64,000 nucleotides of DNA from positions 186,001 to 250,000 of the forward strand of contig VWZX01004918.1 in assembly GCA_013399015.1 (NCBI GenBank), written 5' to 3'. Below are positions 56,729-64,000 of this stretch, piece after piece. The notes below the pieces were generated by a model. That model worked only from the letters and a program-made list of their open reading frames with translations. It made no database searches and was not told the DNA's origin. The DNA comes from Galbula dea. Lineage: Eukaryota > Chordata > Aves > Piciformes > Galbulidae. Every line of letters begins with the position of its first letter. Position 1 is the first letter of the stretch. Position numbers and translations under genes: made by a program.

Positions 56729-59563
56729 GGGAGGCTCCTGTTCTTGTTTCAAACACAGTCACTAAATAATAGTAAATTCAACTACAATGAAGTAGCCAGA
56801 TTTAATCTGTATTGTTTTCCTGCTTGTTAAGGACTTATTTATTTGCTGATAGACTGAAAAAGATGCTCTACAAGAGGATATGTTTGACCAAACATAACTC
56901 ACAGTACTCATTTTCAGCTCTGAGTTGCTGCTTTTGTTTGTTTGTTTGGTTGGTTTTTTTGTTTTTTTTTTTTTAGAGGAAGCATGCAAAGGGTAAAGAG
57001 AAGAAATCTTTCTTCACTGACTATACTAATTATGCTGAGAGCCTGCCTGAGTTTTTATATGAATATTCACTGATCTATTATTTGAGTATATCTCTGAATT
57101 CATTTGTGATCATCAGTAAAGCTACCCTGCTCTCATTATTTTTTCGTTTTTATTTAGATTACAAAGAACAGGTCAGATGCAACTATTTTATGGTTTCTTT
57201 CCCCACTTATTCATAGTCATGCTAAGCCTCTTTCAGTCTTGCAATATGATAAAATGATATTTCTCTCTCTCCTGCTTAATTCATTCTTTCATGGAAGATT
57301 TATATGCATATTAAATTTTGGGTTATTTTTTTAATGCAGGAGAAATGAATACCTGCCATTCTCTGCCTGTCAAGTGTGCTTTGTATTTGGGGCACTGAAG
57401 CAAGAGGTAGTTAAGGCTGGGGGTGTTTTTTAATTCCAATTGGAGTTCATTGCACAGCTTTGGAGATGCCCTAGAGAAAATTCATGTCTTGCTTGGATGA
57501 TCAGTATATTTAAAACAAGTAGTTGCATTGTGACCAAGAAATGGAAGTTATGAACTCTAGGGACTCATTCTTGAGATTTAGTGATCATCACCTCCTTGCT
57601 TTTCCCAAGATATCACAATTTGGGAAAGCAGCATCCAGCTTTGCTTTGATATTTGAATATTCCTAGTCTCAGGCTGAATCCAAGGGAAGAGGAATCCACA
57701 AGACCAGCAGACTCAGAAGGCTGCTCCTCTGGCAGCATTTCTGAAGGCTCTTACTGAACCTTGCTCTTCTGACACCTTCAAACTTCCTTCTTATTTTCAG
57801 CCTAGACTTATTAGTATTCAGCTCACACCAAATTGTTCTCTTGCCAACATTGTCTTTTGCAGTTAGTTAGCCTCATTCTTTGTATTTACCCAGAGGTATC
57901 TGTGGACAGGAGCTACAGATGGTCACAGAGTAGAAGCTTGTATATGACCACCACTAACTTTCTACAGCTAAGGGATTTCACAAGGTAATAATTTACAGCC
58001 ATTCCCAACAGATTTCTCAAACAATCTTCAGTGGTTTTGAGCTCATCTAAACCATTGAGTATTTATGCTTATTGTAGTTTCCAACCCACCTACATATTTC
58101 ACCCCTCACCATCTTTGAAGTCGGGAAATTGGGAAAACTTATTGAAACTTATAATTTGCAATTTGTGTATATACTTTCCTGCCTGCCCTTTCCCAGCTGT
58201 CATTTCATTTGCCTTATCTTAAAATGAAATTAATTTACTCCTTCATCTCTTTTTATCAGTCTTGGTTTTTCCTTTTCTTAGATAACTTGCTCCTTTCTGG
58301 CTCCATTTACACAATGAAATTTCAAGTCTCTTCACCAATGTCTTTTTTTTTCTGAACATCTGAAAAACCTCTCCTTAGCTTTGTCATTTGTGCAATCCAT
58401 TACAATCAGGTCATTTGATAGACCATGCAGTGGGGATTTATTTCTTTTATAATTTCTTTTATTTATTTTTATTTCAGTTGTCTTTCATTGCTTTTTTATT
58501 TTTATGTCTATTTGATTGTATTGTTTTCCCTTTATTTTTATTTCAATTTTATTTATTGTATTGATTTTTCTTTATTTCTATTTTATTTCATTGCTTTTTG
58601 TGAAGTTGTACATTTAGGGACACTAGTGGTATATAATCCTTACCCATCTTTGGGTTTATCTTTTTTTCTCTAAACAGGCTTACAGATTAATGGAGAGTCC
58701 CAAAGCAGAATATTGAGAGATGGGAAATACTCAAAACTCCTCATTAACATTTGGTGGGCTTTGTTAAATAAGAAGTAATTAGGAGTTCCATTGTGTCATG
58801 CAGGTAGTCATTAGAGTTGAGTTATTTTCTGTTATTTTTCCCCTTCTACTTTTTGGGATACAAGAACACTCTGATTGTATAAACAGGAAGACACTGCTGT
58901 GTTTCTTTCTAGTAGAAGCTGCCCTATTCTAAATAATGTAATAATAAACATTAATAATGATGACTTTAATACAGTTTTTAAAATCTGCTTATATTGTCCT
59001 TTTGGCTTTCCAGAAATGAATGCTGGCTTGTGTTCCCATGGGCCCTGACCTAGCTTCATCTGGATATAGGGACAGGAGGAGGTGGAGCATGCCTGGGGCT
59101 CCTTCACAAGACTCAGTTCAGTCTATAATAGCTTGAAACTGAACCAAAAGATGAGATCTTGATAGCACAAGAATTTCAGCCACAGAACATCTAATATGGA
59201 TCTCTTATGATGTTATACACTTCTGTCCCCTCCTCACCTGGGAAGCCAATACAAGTCCATAAAGCAAAATCAATCTAAATGATACCACATCAACAAATGT
59301 GGTTGTAGATTATTTATTATTTCAGGAAAAAAACCTGATATTACTGTTGTTTCCATTTCCTCTGCTTCTCCTACCCCCAAATTTCACCATGGCATTATTA
59401 ACCAAGTTCATGCATATTATCATTCTTCACTCCTCTACTCTTATTTTCCAATGGGCCATAAAGCTTGCACTCATATCACCTCTTCTGCCACCCTAATATA
59501 TGCAAAACATTTGCCTCATTATTATTTTCAATCAAAAATAGACATGCAGACAGGGTTGTGGGG
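56729..59563. other. AT-rich sequence, no gene recognised
   Basis: T-rich tracts lie at 56934-56974 and 58441-58600. The 82-codon frame at 58425-58673 is a product of the second tract. Nothing else is recognised. Confidence 0.5.
58441..58600. repeat. Degenerate T-rich (TTTTA/TTTCA) repeat tract
   Basis: Repeated words such as TTTATTTTTATTTCA occur at about 58466 and 58533, and TTTCATTGCTTTTT at about 58483 and 58585. This suggests an old tandemly expanded T-rich unit that has since diverged. Confidence 0.7.
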
Positions 59564-59810
59564 TTACCAGTTAGAGGACAAGAGGAAATGGCCTAAAGTT
59601 GCACCAGGGGGAGTTTAGATCAAATAGGAGGAAAAATTTCTTCACAGGGGGAATTGTTAGGCACAGGCCCAGGCTGCCCAGGGCAGTGGTGGAGTCACCA
59701 TCCCTGGAGAGGTTCAAGAGATGTGGTGCTTATGGAGATGGTTTAGTGGCATGTTGGTGATAGATTGGTGGCTGAATTTGATGATCTTAGAGTTCTCTTC
59801 TGTGACTGAA
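59564..59810 (+). mobile_element. CR1 fragment, ORF2 end plus 3' UTR
   Basis: Sense CR1: 'agaggacaagaggaaatggc', 'gaattgttaggcacaggccc', 'gcccagggcagtggtggagt' and 'gaatttgatgatcttagagt'. A deletion removes the 'aaaaacatgtaga' segment, since 'gttcaagagatgtggtgctt' is shortened. The terminal octamer region is decayed. Confidence 0.92.
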
Positions 59811-60425
59811 TTCCTTAGAAGGCTGTATGGAAGCAACTCAGAGCAATGCACTATTTTTTAACAAGGGCTGTGGATTCTCTCTCAATGCATCTGTAACTCC
59901 TTCCCTTCTCAGTCAACCACATAAAGCTTGCTTTTCTCTTGTCTTACTCAAGAACTCTGAAGCTGTATTTCATCTTTCCGATCTAGCTGTCTCATGCTTT
60001 GTGTTTCCTCCAGAGTCCAGGCAGTTTGTATTCCAATGGCAGTGATAGATTTAGCCACAGGGACTGATGTATGTAGACAGTAGATTTCCTTCACTTTGCA
60101 CTGACATCTATCACCTCTTTTTTCCCCATGTACAATGCTTATTCCAGTGGGTCTGTTTCCCAGAATTTATTCTGCCTCCAGAGTTGTTCTGATGCTGCTA
60201 CACATCCTAGTGCTTCTATGTATCACCTCCTACCCAGGACTAAGTGGAAGGGAGTCTGCCATAAATATCTCAGGGCACAGTAAAAGGCTTGAATGTGGCA
60301 AAGAGAACATTTGCTAAAGCTGGATGTTTGTGTCATGTGCTGAATTGTGTATTGTTTGTTGATGCATTGTATTAGATTGCAGAAGTGCTGCATCAGATCA
60401 GCTAAGATGTGGGGTGTGGTAATGT
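59811..60425. other. Unique sequence, no gene recognised
   Basis: The 72- and 60-codon plus frames are unrecognised. Confidence 0.5.
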
Positions 60426-60482
60426 GGGGGGGCTTGGTCTCTTCTCTCAGGTAATGAGTGACAGAACAAGAGGAAATGACAT
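60426..60482 (+). mobile_element. Short internal CR1 ORF2 fragment
   Basis: 'Gggggggcttggtctcttct', 'ctcaggtaatgagtgacaga' and 'acaagaggaaatgac' correspond to the GLFSQVTSDRTRGN coding part of ORF2 only. Both flanks are lost. Confidence 0.78.
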
Positions 60483-61200
60483 AGAGGTTCTGGCAAATTC
60501 TGTTATTTCAAGAAGGAGAAAAGGGGTAGGAGAATTCTGAAGAAGGATGTAGCCTCTGTGGCTCAGTGGGGCGCAGCTTCTGAAGAGCTGGGGAGGCTTT
60601 TGCAGTTGTCTGGATGTGAAAAGCTTCCAAAAAGGAGTGGTAAAATTGCTGGAGATTTGTGGACTGACCATTGATCAGCTCTGCCTGCTGCAATCTCACA
60701 CAGCAGCCATGAAAAAATATTGGGCAATTGGAATTCTCCATCCTTTCATTGTCTCTGTGAGGTGCTAAATTTATGGGAAGAGCTCCTCTGGATGTTTTGT
60801 TCTTCTGAAAGGTGCCCTCTTCCTAGAAACAAACCACAGTTCAGATGAGTTTTCCTTTTTGAAGTGAATTGCAGATAGTTCTTCTTCATTTGGAATAGAA
60901 AAAAGAAAGGATCTGGTGCTTGAAAATACATGAACTGAAGTTGGTTGATTAATTCTAATCAATGAAAGGTAAAGTGCCTAGTGAAATGGTAGACTGGAAC
61001 CCCCTGGTTGCACTCTACACTCTCCTTTAACCATTTTCAGGCTGATGCATGTGCTAAAGGGGTTGTGTATTCTTTATGGAAAAAAAGGATTAAGGTTATT
61101 TTCAGAAGTGACAGAAGTTAGGAAATTGTCTACTTTGGTTCCTGTCACTTTTGGATTACTGGAAGTATATGAGTTTTTGTTTCAAGAAAGAGTTTCAGAA
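60483..61200. other. Unique sequence, no gene recognised
   Basis: Several overlapping minus frames (60447-60962) are unrecognised. Confidence 0.45.
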
Positions 61201-61329
61201 GGTTCACCAGATGTGTAGATGTGGTGCCTGGGGACATGGTTCAGTGGCGAGCATGGTAGTGTTGGGTGGATGGTTGGACTCAATGATCTCAGAGGTCTTT
61301 TCCAACCATAATCCAGTGATCCTATGATT
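61201..61329 (+). mobile_element. CR1 3' UTR fragment
   Basis: 'Gtgtagatgtggtgcctggg', 'gacatggttcagtggcgagc', 'gatggttggactcaatgatc' and 'cttttccaaccataatccag' make up a sense CR1 end, with a small insertion before the terminal 'gatcctatgat'. Confidence 0.93.
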
Positions 61330-64000
61330 ACTCTTGTATCTCTTTGGGAGCAGGCAGTGCCAGAGAGTGCATTGAAATGTTTCAGACACAGGTTATGTTC
61401 CTTTATCCCTGCTCTAGATTCTTTGAATTCTCTTTGGCAACTCATTTCCATTCCTTTTGCTCCTCTTTGAAGTACCCATGTTGCTGCTGCAGTGGTCTGA
61501 GACCTGCTTGTGGAAATGAGGTTGGAGAGGAGGAAAAGAAATACACCTTTTTTGTTTTTTCTGCAGTAGAAAGCTTGGGAATTTTGATATGGAGATGTTA
61601 CAGGTATCTCTGTGAGTATTTTCTAGTATTTAATAAGGCTACGTATGGTTTTATCACTTACTTACTGCTGTATTGTAAATAGCAATATATTTTATAACAC
61701 CTTTTTTTTTTTCTACCCGTATTTTCCCTAATATTGACCACTCTAAAAAAAGTCCTCACAGGATAGCTTATGGCTTTTCCTTCACACAGATTGGGTTTGG
61801 AATTGCCAAATTTCCCATGGATCTGCAGAGATTTGTGGATTCATTTGCATTTAGACAACTTTCTCCCACAGAAAAAAGGTAATTGTAGAGAAGTTCTCCT
61901 TTTGTTTGTCTCGATGTTCAGTTCAGAATTTGGCTTTTATTTTCATTTTTATTTATCTACTTTGAAATAGTAATCCTTTTCCTGAACTCTGAGGGAACAG
62001 TAGGAGGAAAAAATGATCAACTTACAATAAGATGTGGAACTAACCAAAACAAAAATGAAAAATATAAAACTAAAACAAAATAAAACATGAAAATATAATT
62101 AAATTAAAACAAATAAAAAGAAGGAAAGCTAATGATGTTTTCCTGAGTGATTAGGAGACCTTCTCAACATGTTTTACAGAGGAATGCAGTTGAAGGGCAG
62201 GTCTCTGGTGCATTTTAGCAAATATTTGTGCTAGCAAAGGTCTCTCTTCATTTGCAAAGTCTGACCTGTGCCTTGTAGAGGAATTTAAGCTAGAGGAGAA
62301 GTTCCACTCACTGTAACCATATCCATTTAAGACTAATCTTGCCCTTAAAATTAGCACCATTTAAATCTAGAAGATTTTCTTTCAGAATATGGGAAGGAAA
62401 ATTTAATACTGCTTAAAGAGCTGAAGCCATAGTGTAAGAAATAATTTGTGTAAACTTGGGAGTTATGTTCTGGACTCTTATGCCTCTGTTAACCAGTTTA
62501 TTCCAAGGGCACTAATAGTTTTAAAATGGGAGGAAATTCTACCCTTTGATCGTTAACACCTGTAGAAAGGTATTAAAACCTGATATTTTTAAGATGATAT
62601 GTTGTGAATCTGCTTCACATTAATTTAAATATCTGTTGCCACAGTTTTATGCTTCAGCATTGTTGTTTATAAGCAACTGAGGATAATAAAAGTAAGTTTG
62701 ATAGGAGTAGCTTTGTGCAAATAAGGAGAATAAAAAGTCATCAGGAGTGATGGCAAGGGCTAGCTGTGAGATTTTCCTTTATCTGAGCCAAATAATGGAT
62801 CCCTCTTTTTGTTTTAATTCTAACTGAGGGCACAAAATAGAAATTAACTTTTCCAGTCTAGTGACAGTGAGTTGCAGATAAAATTCCTTTAGTAAGAGTT
62901 TCAGGTAGAATTCTCTGTTATCCTCTATCCCTCAATTCAATATCAATACAAGTTGTATCTGAATAGCATCTGTGTCAGTGGCTGATAGAATAATTTTTCA
63001 GTTACAAGCTTCAAGCTGAATTATGTTCTTCAGAAGCTGGAAACCATGCCTACTGTATTTCCTTCTGGAGGAATGTTGTGCTATTTTTTTTTCCTTTAGA
63101 AAATCTTTGAGTTTAATTGTTCTGTTTCAAGTCTGCTCATTTTCAAGCTTTCTTTTATTACACATTATAGATAAGACTCCTTCAAATTAATCATCACTTT
63201 TCCCAACTATATGTTACCCAATGGATGTCCTGACTGCAGCTCCCATTATTTATGAGACTTGAAGAAGAATATTCTCATGTTAACTTTCACATTTGCAAAC
63301 CCATTTGTGGTTAGGCTGATTCTTTTCTACCTGACTTCTATTGTCTGATTTCTATTTGACCCAAATTGCTATTCAAGCTGATATATTGTTCTACTTTTCA
63401 ATTATCTTCCCAAATATGCTGAGCTGGGGTTTTTCTTTTTGCTTTGCAGGCTTGTTGACAATGATCAATGGCCTTCATTTTATTCAGATTAATTTTCAGT
63501 ACTTTTCTCTGTCATTCATAATTGAGTTCCACTATCAATATTCTCCATGTATATCAAGTAAAAGCGAGATTGCTTTGCCTGTGGTGCTTCAGTATATCTC
63601 TCTTTAGAGTGGACCATGTTTCTTTCCAGTCCAGTCTTTGAAAGGATCCTTTGGGCAATCTTTTACAAAATTTTACAGAGATTATTTTTTAATTTATTTT
63701 ATTTCAGTTGAAAAAAATCTTTACTTAATGAGAAGAAGTCTGATTTTCAGGTTGGACCTAGGAAGGAGGCATTGCAGGTCAACACTGATCAGTTATATCA
63801 AGGGAGTTAGTTTTATTTTGCAAAATATTTATTGGAAAACTGTAGTGTTGTGGAGTTGGGGTTTTTTTATGCCTTTAGACTTTGTATTGAAGTACAGCTT
63901 ATGTAAGATTTATTCTGTGCTATAGTTGCATAGGTGGGGTTTTAATGTATTTGTCCTGAATAATTCTTTCTTAAGGATAGCTGCACAACAGATAACTTGC
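61330..64000. other. AT-rich sequence to the window end, no gene recognised
   Basis: A poly-T run lies at 61704-61714 and an A-rich tract at 62042-62127. The 112-codon frame (61344-61682) and the 88- and 95-codon frames near 63.3-63.9 kb are hydrophobic, AT-driven and unrecognised. Confidence 0.5.
62042..62127 (+). repeat. A-rich low-complexity tract
   Basis: AAAAC, AAAAT and TAAAA words over about 85 bases, probably a decayed A-rich simple repeat. Confidence 0.82.

Noticed and set aside
1..64000. CRISPR arrays, operons, phage or integron structures
   Set aside because: No regularly spaced identical repeats and no dense coding; the sequence is vertebrate in character.

Overview
This window looks like non-coding nuclear DNA from a bird. 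The main evidence is about thirty fragments of CR1 non-LTR retrotransposons on both strands. They carry the hallmark 3' end (a GGTTGGAAGAGACC-type block with an ATTCTATGA-like terminus) and, in the longer copies, the decayed C-terminal end of the CR1 ORF2 protein. Summing my intervals gives roughly 5.4 kb of CR1, about 8% of the window. There are no Alu, L1 or B-type repeats, no operons and no bacterial gene density. A CR1-rich avian lineage such as Piciformes is possible, but that is inference and the sequence alone does not fix the species.

No host protein-coding gene, rRNA or functional tRNA gene can be supported. Every long open frame is CR1 ORF2 debris, a low-complexity artefact, or an unrecognised short frame. 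The window is therefore either intergenic (gene-desert-like) or lies inside a very large intron.

Layout. 0-27 kb is AT-rich unique sequence punctuated by CR1. The two longest CR1 copies (174-678 and 5515-6006) are near the left end, and a copy with an intact ORF2 terminus is at 19600-19896. A near-perfect RFX X-box palindrome lies at 20518-20531. At 25.7-26.35 kb an ancient CR1-like relic lies close to a tRNA-Glu-like head fused directly to a CR1-type 3' tail, the structure of a tRNA-derived SINE. 27-33 kb holds a degenerate tandem repeat of about 49 bp, AT-rich hairpin-forming sequence, a CR1 whose tail resembles the SINE tail, and a 31.16-31.92 kb reading frame with one internal stop ending in a hydrophobic segment that might be a retroviral envelope relic. 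33-44 kb has further CR1 copies, including two side by side. 44.5-50.4 kb has no recognisable repeat. 50-64 kb again carries CR1 ends, a compound CA/TA microsatellite and T- or A-rich tracts.

The CR1 fragments fall into several sequence types: the dominant type with GTCAACC and ATGCCACTAAACCATG blocks, a CTGTCTGTGCACAGG type, a CATCTGCTACAGCAGG type, a GATCATCTAGTCC or TGGACTAGATGATC type, and an ancient diverged type. This implies several waves of insertion. The most interesting object is the tRNA-Glu/CR1 composite at 26201-26347. The X-box is the best candidate regulatory site.
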